64,000 nt of DNA from Megascapheus bottae (lineage: Eukaryota > Chordata > Mammalia > Rodentia > Geomyidae): the NCBI GenBank assembly GCA_024803745.1, contig JANJXV010000192.1, forward strand, positions 186,001-250,000. The letters are read 5' to 3'. Below, piece by piece: positions 22,913 through 34,716 of the stretch; positions within the stretch are counted from its first letter, which is position 1; the number at the start of each line of letters is the position of its first letter. Below the pieces are notes generated by a model. The model was not told the origin of the DNA. It saw only the letters and a program-made list of their open reading frames with translations, and made no database searches. The translations under genes and the position numbers were made by a program.

Positions 22913-24404
22913 ACCAGTCTCCAAACGCATCCTATTTTCCATATAGCCTCTCTAAGACAATAGTAATTTAAATGTCTCTTGTGCCATGAATATTTCATAC
23001 TTTCTTATTATCACATTTCTCTACCTTCCAAGGTAACTTTCTTTGTTTTAAAGTTCATGTGATCAAATGGGGTCTACCTAAATTTGACAATTGAGGAGAG
23101 TTTCCTTATTTTAAAACCTGGTCTACAAACTTAATCCTATCTGTAAGGCCCTTTTTGCTATAGAATGCAAGATATTCATAACTTGTACAGATTGGGAATC
23201 ATTATCATACCTACTACAGTCACAAATCCAAGAAACAAATACTCATGAATACTACTTACGCCAAACAACACAGATCTGTTGTCCTAATCATAACTCAGGG
23301 ATCTCTAGGAAATAAATGTCATCAACAGAATATTACTCTTAAAATAAAGCTCTTAAATTAACTTAATGAAGATAAATACATTATTTAGTTTTACAATCTT
23401 TATCGCTGTATGCAGTCGCTAGTACTACACAAAGGTCAAGGTGCTGTGGTGTGGGATATAAGAATTGTTAATAACCAACATTTGTTCTCAGTCTTCCTCC
23501 ATTTGGAAGAATAGATGGAGTCATTACTATTGTGTACAGTGCCTTGAAGCCAGTTTAAATAAGTCACTTTTTTACTGGGCTTGATTTATATAAACTATTA
23601 AACATTTTCAATGGGTCAAAAGACAATATTGCCCCACAGAGTCATCTGTCATTTATTCTCATTAGCTGTATGAAAAATAAACCATGGAACTGCATAAAAA
23701 TATATTGGAATCAAAGCTTTCTTTACTGTTTAAATTATAATTCAGAACTCTGAATTTAAATGCTGGCAATGTAAAAAAGCAAGCAAACAATGGTATTAAA
23801 CAAGGCTGGAAAGTCACTACAACCTCTTTCACAATTTGCCTTTGGAGTACATGGTTGTCTGTAAATATCTCCTAATGTAATAGTAGACAAGGGTCAAAAG
23901 GACTAACCCCTGAGATTCACTATTCTCCTCTGAATAACAACCTGTTTTTCATGGGATGTTTTAAAGATAGAGGCAATTCACAAAAGTGCTTTAACAATGT
24001 ATTTGCCTAGGATACTTTCAAAATATTTGGTATTATATCTGATTCATACAGTTTACTACTATTTATTCATTTTATTTCCAATTTCTAATACACAGTCAAT
24101 AGTACTGATGATGAGTTAGGCAAGGAATTAGGAAACCTTGTGTTTGAGAATGATGTCTCAGATGTTAATTTTTAAAATTTTTACATATCGGCTACTGACA
24201 TTAGCATTGTCTTACTGACTCCCACAATCCTTGCAAAATCTGTTTGTATATCCAAGGGTAAACACTATTCCCCAAAAATTCTGTCAAGAGTTCATGAGAT
24301 ACAACCCATTCTACAAGAGTTAATAACATAAAATAGTGTCCAAACCTCCTCTTCTTGAAAGGAATCTACTAGTATTATCACTGCTATTTTTTGCTTCACT
24401 TTAT
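22913..24404. other. unique DNA, nothing recognised
   Basis: AT-rich, no open frame or repeat I can name. Confidence 0.4.
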
Positions 24405-24615
24405 TTTGACATTTTAGCACTAGGAATTGAACCTATGCCTCCCACGGGATAGGCAATCGTTCTACCTAGTAATTCTTGGTGTTCTTTGATTTGCATTTGT
24501 ATTTGGTGTTCGAGAAAGAAGCTCACTAACTTTCTTTTGCTTGGCTTCAGACAACACCGTCCTGCCTCCTGAATAGCTAGCTGAGACATCAGTCATGTGC
24601 CACCATATTGGGCAC
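24405..24615 (-). mobile_element. diverged ID/B1 dimeric SINE, antisense
   Basis: Begins with an antisense ID-like B-box region (GGAATTGAACCTATGCCTCC) and ends with an antisense B1-like part (CCTCCTGAATAGCTAGCTGA, then CATGTGCCACC). The middle is poorly conserved. Confidence 0.5.
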
Positions 24616-24942
24616 ATCGCTTAATAAAGCCACACTAGATATGATCAATGGCAAATAAAATTTCAGTGGCTGTGAACTACGTAGTCACTAAGCTAGGCAG
24701 GTCTTACCCTGGACACAGAAGTGCTCTTAGTGGTCCTTTGAGGCACCCTGGTGCAATTACAAAACCTTCTTGTCATGCTATGTAGAACAACACAGCCAGG
24801 CACCAGGCTTCACCTATGCTGTCTCCACTGGTACAGTCTCATCTACATATGGCTCATATATGTTTAAGTTCAGTTTCAAAAAAATGTGTGTCCACTACTT
24901 CAGGAAATAAACAGCAAAATGCAAATTCAAAATTCCTTCACA

Positions 24943-25041
24943 TGAAAAGACATGTAAGAAATAGCACATGTGAACTCCTGCGTTTCTCATATGGAAAGAC
25001 ATGTAACAAATAGCACATGTGAACTCCCACGTTTCTCAGCT
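24943..25041 (+). repeat. 49-bp tandem duplication
   Basis: Two adjacent copies, offset 49 bp, sharing AAAGACATGTAA and ATAGCACATGTGAACTCC cores, with few mismatches. No L1 or SINE match. Confidence 0.85.
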
Positions 25042-26164
25042 GTCTTACAGTTTAGCTTGCCGAGCAGAGATGGGAAAGAGAAAGGGGTTAATGATTGCTT
25101 CTTGTCCTTGAAGTGGGAACCAAAGGGGAATGTGCCACTTTGAGACAAGGAAATCAAAAGCTAGTCCAGAATTCTCCAGATTCTCATTTTTCCAAACATG
25201 AGGTAAATGGGCAAGACTGTGTCATATGGGTAGAGCCCCAAGGAGGGAAGCCTCCATCTTCCACTCCCTGGGAGGCTGTGAGAGAAAGCCAAGGCCTCTG
25301 CTAACCCACACTGGACATGCAAAATGTATGCAGTGGATACTTTAGTTACATTGTGTGTAAACACAAGAAGGAGTCTGGGCTATACACAGTATAAGCAAAC
25401 AGGTCAAGGTTGCTGAGATGAGAAGGTAACCCCCAGTCTCCTGACATGCAGACCTAAGTTCCCATTAGAGTCACTAGTCTGGTTCCATTGACCACAGCAG
25501 AATAATAAACAACATCCCTGAAAATGGATTTAAAGACCACTCAATTCAAATTCTCTAAGCTCAAGGTGACAGCTTTAATAGCCAGAGGCTATTAAAAGCC
25601 AGTGATGGGCTCAGTACCCAAGACTCACACCTGTAGTTCTGGGTACTCACTCAGTAGACTGCATCTCAGTTAAGCAGTGACTGGCGTCTGTGACCTGGAT
25701 CAGTATAATAACAAGCTATAGGATATAAAGTTGCCAGTAACATGAGTTTGGGAAGCTGACTGTTAGCCACTAGCCATTTGGCTACTTTATGTCCCTCATT
25801 GTAGATAACTACACGAGGACAGATGAGTTTCTGTGTTAAAGGGCATCTGTCTCCTAAATGGGACTAGAATGAGCACAGATGTTTTCATCATGACAAATTT
25901 ATCATCTTGATAAATTGCATTCCTATGCAATACAACCTACAGTTAATTTTGAGCATTACAAACGATGCAAAGGAAAGAAATGGGTCTCTCTAAGGCCACT
26001 CATAAAAATGTTCCACAGAAATGAATTTAACTAATTGAGAATTTATTTACATGTGCTTTTGAAAGTTTAATACTTTCATAACCCATTATTTTATATAGTA
26101 TTTTGTCTCTTCAAAGTAAAGGACAATATAACAGCTTCCATGTACCAGCATGGCCCTTAGTGTT
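25042..26164. other. unique DNA, possible SINE relic
   Basis: A B1-like decayed stretch may lie at 25599-25690 (CTCACACCTGTAGTTCTGGG). Nothing else is recognised. Confidence 0.35.
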
Positions 26165-26365
26165 CATGAATATCTGCTCATCTAATGTTCACAGAAATTT
26201 GAGGCATTTACTCTTAATAACCTCGGAGGTTTTTCAAAGAAAGCAATGAAGCACAGAGTGGCTTGTTCAAGGTCATCTAGGTTGTAAATGAATGCAGTAA
26301 GTTTTGAAGCTAAGCAGCAGCTTTCAGAACCCATATTTACATCCATTAAGCTACAATGCCAAGGA
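26165..26365 (+). mobile_element. MIR-like SINE relic
   Basis: Carries MIR-core-like order: AGCAATGAAGCACAGAGTGG, then TTGTTCAAGGTCATCTAGGT, then a decayed exon-like-poor 3' part. Ancient mammalian repeat. Confidence 0.55.
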
Positions 26366-29300
26366 TGAAAGCCTAAAAGGGGGTAGATATACCTCTGTAC
26401 TCCAACTACCATTTTTAAAGGTCAGCATAAATGTTTGGAGGTGTGTAAGCAAAATTGCAATTGTGCCTTTCTTCAACTACACTAGATATAAAGTGCATGC
26501 TATAAGTAGAAATGGCAGAGAAAGGTAAGAGATGACAGGAGATTAGGAAGAGGAATGAATATTTTGACTAGACAGGCTGGTAGCGCTAAGAAATGTCTGA
26601 AACACAATGAACTAGATATAATCCCGGAATTCTAGCTCTGCTGCTAATTGTGGGGCATCTCTTCAACTAAAATAAGAAGTGGAATCTAAAACCCAGACTA
26701 GATTAGACTCATAGTTTCTAAAGATTATCTAATTTAATTGTAGTATCATATAAATTACAGAAACACTGCCTTTGGCCACAAAGTCAATTTACTATTTTTT
26801 TCATCTTTTTAACAAGATTCTCTTAAATGAAATTTTTCATTAAATTAATAAATTCATGTAATTTTACTCAAACTGAATAGATATTATCATCTAAAGCAGG
26901 GAGTCTGGGATCACATTGTCCTGGACCAGTCCATTCTTGTCTGTAAAATTCAGTATTTCAACCAAAAGGGATTATTTCCACATTCCATTCTGATAGAATG
27001 TTTTGCTCAGGGTCCAGTAAGAATTTCTGGGAAAAGGTATTCTGTTTAGCCATTTATTAAGCACCTTAATTCATAAATAAAAACAACCCCCAAAGGATCA
27101 ACAGTTGGTGAAATTATGTAGGACAGATATATAGACACGAAGACTCTGGGCATTACATCTTTTGTAAAGGCTCATGGATAAATACTAGCTAAAATCTCCA
27201 GGATTTAGCTTCCTGTGTTTCTGATTTCTCTGGATGGGGAACTTTCTATGACTAATAGCACCCTCTGGCATCTGTTTCCCTAGGGGGAACAATACATTAG
27301 CCATAGAAAGATTAAATATAATGATTATGATTTCCATTTCTGGGACAAGGCCTTTTCATCAATAATTATGATTGGGTACCAAACAGGCAATCTTTAAGCA
27401 CTGGCCCTATCGTTCATAATAATGAGCAGATTCATAACCCATGCTCCTTAGCTGTAGAAGGCTAATTAGGACTTTAACCAAAAACACCACTCATGTGAAC
27501 TGCTCACAGAGGTCACTGGCTACAGAACACCAGTTCCGGCCAAATGAACTCCATGTGTTGAACAGGAGTAAAGAGTACCTGCACTAGAAAAGGAAGTAAC
27601 AGCTCAGAGTTTAACCCTCAGAGAGAGGCAAGTTTTAATTCCTGCAGGAGTATGTACTTAAACATGCAAATGGAAATCACAGCCAAATCAAATATTCCAA
27701 AGGGCAGTGAACAACTATGGATAAAATATGAAATACCACATGCTCACAGGTGGATGAGGACAAAATAAGTCAAAACATTAAAATTTATTAAATATGTATG
27801 ATGATAACAAAAGACCAATTTTTGTCTGAGCTTTTTTTGTTTACGTAAGATATCTACTAACTGCAGAAAAGATTTTAAAATATATTATTCGTATAATATG
27901 CAGGCTACCAAACAGTACTCACAGGATTTGCTCTGACACTGCACTTTCTAATTTATAAGTCATTAATCACACATTTTCTGATGCTTTTCAGTCTCACTGT
28001 TGTCCTACAACAAGCCCTGCAGGAAAAGGATTTATTTATTCTCACAGTATCCCGAAGAGCCTAGTTAAGAGCTTGCCACTGCATGTCACTTGTATATTAC
28101 ATGTACACATTTTATCTATTCCACAGGTTATAATGAAGAAAATTCATGAAGGACCTCCCTGCCTCTCCATCAAAGGAAAGCAATGAGGCTTAATTGGGTA
28201 GACCATAAAGTGCCCTGCAAAACACACGTAGGACGAGAGAAACTTATAAATGAGTTTTTGGCTGTAGAGTGGAAAAGCTTATAATTTATTTTATGCTCTT
28301 TACCAGAATTTTACTCCCAGGAGATAACAAATGGTCAACACACCACCAGGCCACCACTCACTAGCTATTCCCTGGTCTGTTTGAAGCACACATTGTTGAT
28401 CTACTGCCTCTCACTCCCCTTTACATTGTAATTTGGTAAACTAAAAATAAAGTCTGGATTAAAGTTCATTATATATGAAGCTAACTGTAGTAATCCATAT
28501 GCTATCCTTCATTTGCACAATTCATTGTAACTATTTCCAGTGGTTGATTTTACCTTTTATTATTGATCCAATGTTATTTCAGGAGCTAAGGTAAATGAAT
28601 GCCTTTGCAAGTTCGTACAATGGCTCATATCTTCTTTGTGCAGGGTGTCCTTGAACTTTTGCTGAATTACTGTAAGGAATCAGAATTCCCAATTCTATTT
28701 TCACAGTATAGTATCCTAAAGAAAACCTAGTAGTTGCTTTTATGAATTTTGAAGCAGTCTAAAAGCTGTAAGAAGGAAAGAAGCCTGAAAAAGATCAGAG
28801 GTGACTGAAGAATCCATCCGAAGGTCATTCACAAAACAGGCATGACTTTCTCTAAGTCGGAGACATGAGTATCTGTGCAATTCACAGATTGTGACAAAAG
28901 ACAACATTTAGTGCCTCTCATAGCTATTCCTTTCTCATACTCTGTACTGAGAGAAAAATATGGTGAGATAAAGGTTGTTTAGAAAGTGAAAGTGTATAGG
29001 CAAAAATGCAACTCAGATACATGCCTATTAATTTTCAAGAGGCCACAAACAAGAATTGCTCTAAAATTTCTTTGGCTTGAAAATACCATGATAACTTCCC
29101 AAACTACTGAAAACTCTAGAAAGCATATGATTATGTGAGCTTTATCAACTTATATTTTTCAAATGTGAAGTTGAAATCAAGTAACTAAAAAACAGTTTGG
29201 TTATTCAACCATCTTGTAGGCCATGTTCACAAGAATTATATATTTAATGAGCTACTGATATACTCTAACAAAAATATGTGGTGAAAACTGCATTAACTTT

Positions 29301-30010
29301 TGACAAATCATACACATCTCTCTAATATTTGACTTGATAGAAGAAAATATTTCTCATATTTCGTTCTGAATTAAATCTGCTTGGATTTGTCATTCTGAAT
29401 ATGCTGCATGAACAAAATTTGATGTTATTCAGATAAGAAAGTTAGAAAAGGGATATGAAATCAAAATAGTAGTTTAGCTTACAATCTGATCAAGTATCAT
29501 CATTCCAGCAGAAGTACTTTGTGAATGAGTCTCATCATGCCACACAAACTGTTTAAAAGTATGCACTCAATGTACTGAGATTTATTGACAGTATCTGACT
29601 ACTGTACAAGGACATGGGATTGTCTGATCACAATTAGGCCTGAGCACTTTGTAGTAAAGGTTACAAAAACTACTAGTGTAGTGGCCTTTCAGTGATAAAC
29701 TAAGGCTTTACAGCACCTTTGCCTATTATTGAGTTTGTACCAGTGAAGGAAACCTCAAACACACAAAAAAACAGCAAATAATGCTGTTACTATGGAAACC
29801 TTATCTTCTAACCTCTTAAAATCTCAAGAAAATCTAGCGGTCTGGGTTTCTAACTAAACTATCCTTCCATAGAAGTATTAGAATTGTTACTTATTTATAG
29901 ATCTAAATATCTGTATGTAATATTTGATTTTAAACAAATTTGTATTTCTCTATATATGCAAGCAGAAATATAGAAACAGATACACATATATATGAATATT
30001 ATATACATAT
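26366..30010. other. 3.6-kb unique AT-rich stretch
   Basis: The longest stretch in the window without a repeat I can name. There is no open frame above 60 codons and no splice-flanked exon I can support. Conserved noncoding sequence is possible but cannot be judged without alignment. Confidence 0.4.
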
Positions 30011-30190
30011 TTGGGGGCGCAAGGCTGGTACTCTACCATTTTCAGCCACATCTCCACTTCCTGATTGTTAATGGAGTTGAGAGTCTCATGGACTTTCTTA
30101 ATGAGTGCTGGCTTCCAACCTTGACGCAAATATCACAGCCTCCTATTAGTAGCTAGGATTACAGATATGAGTCACCAGTACATGACTTCC
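30011..30190 (-). mobile_element. ID-B1 dimeric SINE, antisense
   Basis: Antisense order matches the complete element at 63286-63515: CTCTACCATTTTCAGCCACA, then GAGAGTCTCATGGACTTTC, then CAGCCTCCTATTAGTAGCTA and GATTACAGATATGAGTCACC. Confidence 0.75.
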
Positions 30191-30335
30191 AACAGTGTTT
30201 TCAAATATTCTGATCTGAAAAATCTCCACATTAAAATCTTTTAAATAAAATTTCATTACTTTTAAGTACCTGCTATAAACTTAAGAAAGAATAATGGATT
30301 TATCTTTCTTGGTAAAGAAATAAGAATAATTTACA

Positions 30336-30444
30336 TATTGGTCTATTGGTTATCAGTTTAAAAAGTGTACCACTTTACTTTGTCAAAAACATTTGTCTAT
30401 TAATTATCAGTTTAAAAGGTATATTACTTTACTTTGTTAAACTG
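30336..30444 (+). repeat. 54-bp imperfect tandem duplication
   Basis: Two copies sharing TTATCAGTTTAAAA and CTTTACTTTGT, offset 54 bp (core at 30351 and 30405). Confidence 0.8.
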
Positions 30445-30716
30445 CATGGAGGAAAAATGGCTAGTAGTAAACATTATCACCAGCAACTTATATTTACAAA
30501 GAATTTTATAAAGTGAAGTAAGTTCAAATTACCACCATTATAAATTTATGAAGTAGTGAAAACAAATTACCATATAATTACCATCCAAGTTCATCCTGAT
30601 TAATAAGTACAATTCTAAGAAAAACAATGTTTTTGAAAAGGATGACCATACTTAGAATTCAAAAAGTACTCTTTTTCTCATGAGTCCTGCTGAGATGGAT
30701 AAACTGCCACTCACAT

Positions 30717-30993
30717 TAGGTACAGTGGCTTGTGGCTGTCTGTAATCACAGCTACCCAGGAAGATTGAACAAAAATATTAGTTAAGGCCTGGTCTCAAAT
30801 CATGAGACAAGTGTGTTAGTTCATACCTAGCATCCCAGCTACAAAGAAGTCCATGAAAAGGAAGGCCAGTCCCAGGCAACAACACAAGATACTATTCAAC
30901 AATAAGTAAAGTGACAAGGTCTGAAGGGATGGCTTGTGTTGACCACCTGACTAGAAAGCATCAAGTGTTCAGTGTAAGTCCCAATACCAGTAA
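30717..30993 (+). mobile_element. decayed B1-ID dimeric SINE
   Basis: B1-like start (GTACAGTGGCTTGTGGC, TAATCACAGCTACCCAGGAA) and a later ID-like part near 30920-30993 (GGCTTGTGTTGACCACCTGA, AGTCCCAATACCAG). Strongly diverged. Confidence 0.45.
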
Positions 30994-31309
30994 TGATATC
31001 AACTGTCCAATAGCTGATATTAAAAACTTCCAAAGTTCCTTCAGTTACAGTGGTGTCTTTAGAGACTGGAAATCCCCAGTCTCTAAACAAAAGCTCACTC
31101 TGGACTCCACAGGAAGAATATCTGTGGTGGTCACGCAACTTCCACTCTAAAAAACTGCCAGGGCTCCACTGACTTTCCAAATGCACTAAGTAAAATTGGT
31201 CCAGCCATTGTGAGACCCAAACAAACGGTAAACAATGACAGGAATGTGTTTTATTTCTCACCCTCAGCAACTCCTTTCTGAAAATCTTTTAATAAAAATC
31301 TTATGATCT

Positions 31310-31497
31310 GAATGTGATTATTTGAAATAGGAAAGGGAAGGGGGAAAACAAGATGATTGAGAGTGGGTGGGGGAGGGAAATGGGGACAAAACATGAGAAG
31401 GGGTATCAATGTATGAGAAGTAATGCACCTACTAGCTGGCGAATGTAGCATTAATCCCTCTATACATTACAATAAAAATATAAATACTAATAAACAT
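31310..31497 (+). mobile_element. short L1 3'-end insertion
   Basis: About 180 bp of L1 3' UTR including its G-rich tract and AATAAA end. About 10-bp direct repeats (YTTATGATCT) flank it at 31300-31309 and 31498-31507, with one mismatch. Confidence 0.8.
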
Positions 31498-31697
31498 TTT
31501 ATGATCTCTATAAAAATTCTGAAAAATATCTCCAAATTATCATATGATGTGAAAGAATACAATCTATATGGCTTCATCACATTAGGATACATCAATAAAT
31601 TAAACTTACAAGACACTATCACAAGATAATTGATACACTGATAATAGAGAAATATCGAAATTGTTACTCTAGAACTAAAGGATTCGTTTTAGCATTA

Positions 31698-32742
31698 AAG
31701 AAATTGCATGCCTAGACATCTCTAGCCATAAAAGAAATACAAATCAAAACAACTCTAAGATTCCACCTCACTCCAGTTAGAATGGCCATGATTATAAAAT
31801 CTAAAAACAGCAGATGCTGGCAGGGATGTGGCCAGGAGGGATCACTACTACACTGCTGATGAGAGTGCAAACTCGTTCAACCACTATGGAAAGCAGCAGT
31901 ATGGCAGTTTCTCAAAAGACTAAACATAGAGCTCCCCTATGACCCAGCAATTCCACTACTTAGCATTTACCCAATCGTCCAGAAACAAGGACATGCTAAA
32001 TCCACTAGCACAGCGATGTTCATTGCAGCACTATACACCATATCAAAGATATGGAACCAACCTAGATGTCCCTCAGTTGATGAGTGGATCAACAAGTTGT
32101 GGTATTTGTACACAATGGAATTCTATGCTGCCGTCAGAAAAAATGACATCGCCCCATTTGTAAGGAAATGGAAAGACTTAGAAAAAAATCATAGTAAGTG
32201 AAGTAAGCCAGACTCAAAGGAACATAGGCTCAATGGTTTCCCTCATTTGTCAAAATCAGTAGAAACCTTGGGCTCTTCTAGCAGAGATTTGCAATAGAGC
32301 AAAACCTAGATACATAAGGTCTGTATACAGTATGACGCTAAATGACAGGACCTCTAGGATATAGAAACAAAAGCCATATAATGAGTGATTGTTGTCCTTA
32401 ATGTGCTATGTTATCTCTCATCTCTTTTGCTGTCCCTTCGTTTTCTCATATTATTACAGTATTTTGCCAAATACACGCGTATTTGGTTATTTGAAGTACG
32501 ACAGGAAAGGGGGGAAAACAAGATGAGGGGCAGGGATAGGGGGAGGGAAATGGGGACCAAGACATGAGAAAGGGTATCAATGTTTGTGAAGTAATGCACC
32601 CTCTATCTGGTGAATATAATGTAACCCTTTTATTAATTACAATAAAAATATATTAAGAAGAAGAAGAAGAAGAGGAAGGAGGAGGAGGAGGAGGAGGAGG
32701 AGGAGGAGGAGGAGGAGGAGGAGGAGGAAGAAATTGCATGCC
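31698..32742 (+). mobile_element. 5'-truncated L1 with TSD and microsatellite tail
   Basis: L1 ORF2 C-terminus (from about 31713) plus 3' UTR to the AATAAA at 32641. The tail has become a GAA/GGA microsatellite. A perfect 15-bp direct repeat (AAGAAATTGCATGCC) lies at 31698-31712 and 32728-32742. ORF2 codons near 32016-32201 are recognisable but frameshifted. Somewhat older than the young group, as shown by more substitutions. Confidence 0.9.
32655..32729 (+). repeat. (GAA)n-(GGA)n microsatellite in L1 tail
   Basis: GAA repeats for about 20 bp pass into about 50 bp of GGA repeats, between the L1 poly(A) signal and its 3' TSD copy. Confidence 0.95.
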
Positions 32743-32900
32743 CTGGAGTGCATTCTAAATTATTTTCAAGACCTAGTAATTATCTTCACAGAATCTGTCA
32801 ATAGTTAATTTTCCTAACTTAATGCATTTCAACAGAATCTCTCTAAATTTCCATATTCAAGAAAAATGTTTACAAAATATAATAAATATAGGGGACAAGG

Positions 32901-32911
32901 AAGATGGCGCC
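32901..32911 (+). promoter_or_regulatory. YY1-like site at L1 5' end
   Basis: AAGATGGCGCC within the first 20 bp of the element, conserved at 22701-22711 (minus) and 50738-50748. Confidence 0.6.
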
Positions 32912-33596
32912 GAGACAATAGGGACACTGCCTAGCTTTCTCTGACAAAAAGAGAGAACCAGGGAGTCCCACGAGCCAACTATCTAAAGAAATCCACAACA
33001 ACAAACTCAAAAAGCAATGGAGAAGGACTCAAACTGGAAAAGAAATCCAGAAAAAGCTCACATCCAACTTTCTCAAAGAATTCGAAACGCGAGGACCCCT
33101 CCCCCACCTCTCGCCCAAAGCCGCGGAAAGCCATGCAGGACCAAGCCAGGAACAGCGGCTTGAGCGGGCACCGGCTCCACGCTGGGAAAGGGGGGCGGGC
33201 ACCAGCTCTAATCCACGAAAAGCGGTGGCAGTGGAGGGCACCAGGCTGGGAACCCAACGGCTGCAGAAACCAGCACAGAACCGGGCCAGCGAATGGCGGA
33301 AGCAGCGGAACCCAGACGCGGAACCAGAACAGCAAGCAGCAGAACCCAGATGCAGAACACAGGTGGCGGCGGAGACCCGAGGGGAGTGAAAGACTCCCCA
33401 CCACCGTGGAGCACCCGCAGACGGACGCAGAGGCGTGAGTAATACAGCACATCCCCAAACACATCGGGAAAACGGAGCGGGTGCCAAGCAATAGAACTTA
33501 ACTCAGACCCCAACACCCCGCCCGAGAAAGACTGGCGGGAGCAGGGGGGCAAGGACTTTAGAATCCTGTCCCTGCCCTCAACAGCCCCCACCCTCG

Positions 33597-33808
33597 GGCC
33601 ATTGACTGGAGATTGACAGGCGGGCTACCCATAAGACCCGGCACCCCACCAAGGGAGGCGGGGCTGCCCCAACTCCCACCCGCCCAACGGGCTCAACCCC
33701 CAGCCCTCTGACTGGAGACTGACAAGCGGGCGGACCCTAAGACTCAACACCCCACCAGGGGAGGCGGAGCTGTCCCAGCTCCCACCCGCCCACCAGGCTC
33801 CTCACCCA
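33597..33808 (+). repeat. 106-bp tandem units in L1 5' UTR
   Basis: Two adjacent copies share TGACTGGAGA, CACCCCACCA, GGGAGGCGG and CTCCCACCCGCCCA in the same order (TGACTGGA at 33603 and 33709). The copy at 50.7 kb has one full and one shortened unit. Confidence 0.85.
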
Positions 33809-34716
33809 GGCCACTGGATCTGGAGAGTGGAGGGCTTTGGGACCCTGCCTTACAAAAGTGGGTAGGGGGTGCGGGTAAATAGGAGCCAACATCTGGCCCC
33901 CCCAATTCTTGAGCGGGGCATCCTCCAGCTGGGAATCCTGAGCAAGAAACCACCGAGGGCCCCCCCCACAGTCACAGACTCTGACAAAGCAGTGGAAACA
34001 CAGCAGGGATCTGAAGGGCCAACCAGCAGCCAAGCTCCCCTTCTGAGAACCAAAAAGGCGCGACTCCGCCCTTGGAGCCGACATCCCCAGCTGGGCCCCG
34101 CCCCTGGGAACAGAGGAGCCTCCTGCTGGTCCTGCAGAGAGCTCCTGAAACTCTCAATCCCCACACCCTTGGCTTGAGGCTCCCCCTGGAAGCAGCACAG
34201 GAAAACGTGCGCAAAGCGCGCTCAGACGGAAGCTCGCAGATCCATCCCATGGTCCACTGGGAGGCCACTGGTTGGGCTAAGAGCTAGTCGCGCAGCAACA
34301 CATAAGTTATATTCTAATACTTTCCAAACTTTGTACTCAAATACTCTACCTTCTTACCCCCTGACCTCTCTCATTCTATTTTTCTATCTCTGGACCTCTG
34401 CTCCTCTTTCAACCCTTATACTGCATGGATCTACACTTGATGGCTGTTGAGCAACATTGTATATCTATGTGTTTAATCATTCTCTAGGCTCAGAGGGACT
34501 TAAAGACAATAGAGATTGGATTGAGAGGCTTATTGTTTTGGATATAAATCACTTATCAGTGAATAATTAGACTAGTCGGTAACTGCACAAAAAGAAAGAG
34601 TGATAACACCAATCAAAACTTGTGAACATCTAGAGTGTGCCAGCTACAGAGGTCTAGGTTGGTTATATCTGAAAAACTATAATCGTGTTTAGTATTAATC
34701 TTGCTCCCATTTTCAA

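Larger units (their letters stand above)
32893..34716 (+). promoter_or_regulatory. L1 5' UTR, CpG-rich
   Basis: About 1.8 kb from the conserved AAGATGGCGCC start to the ORF1 ATG. The first 1.35 kb is strongly GC- and CpG-rich against an AT-rich background, and the last 0.4 kb is AT-rich. It holds two tandem units of about 106 bp (33597-33808), GC boxes such as GAGGCGGGGC at 33655-33664, and long antisense open frames. L1 5' UTRs act as internal RNA polymerase II promoters (family knowledge); activity of this copy is unknown. Confidence 0.8.

Noticed and set aside
26366..30010. Undescribed gene in the repeat-poor stretch
   Set aside because: No open frame, RNA fold or splice structure that I could support by eye.
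33029..34287. Several overlapping frames as a host GC-rich first exon
   Set aside because: The region is the L1 5' UTR, confirmed by the homologous copy at 50.7 kb and by ORF1 downstream.
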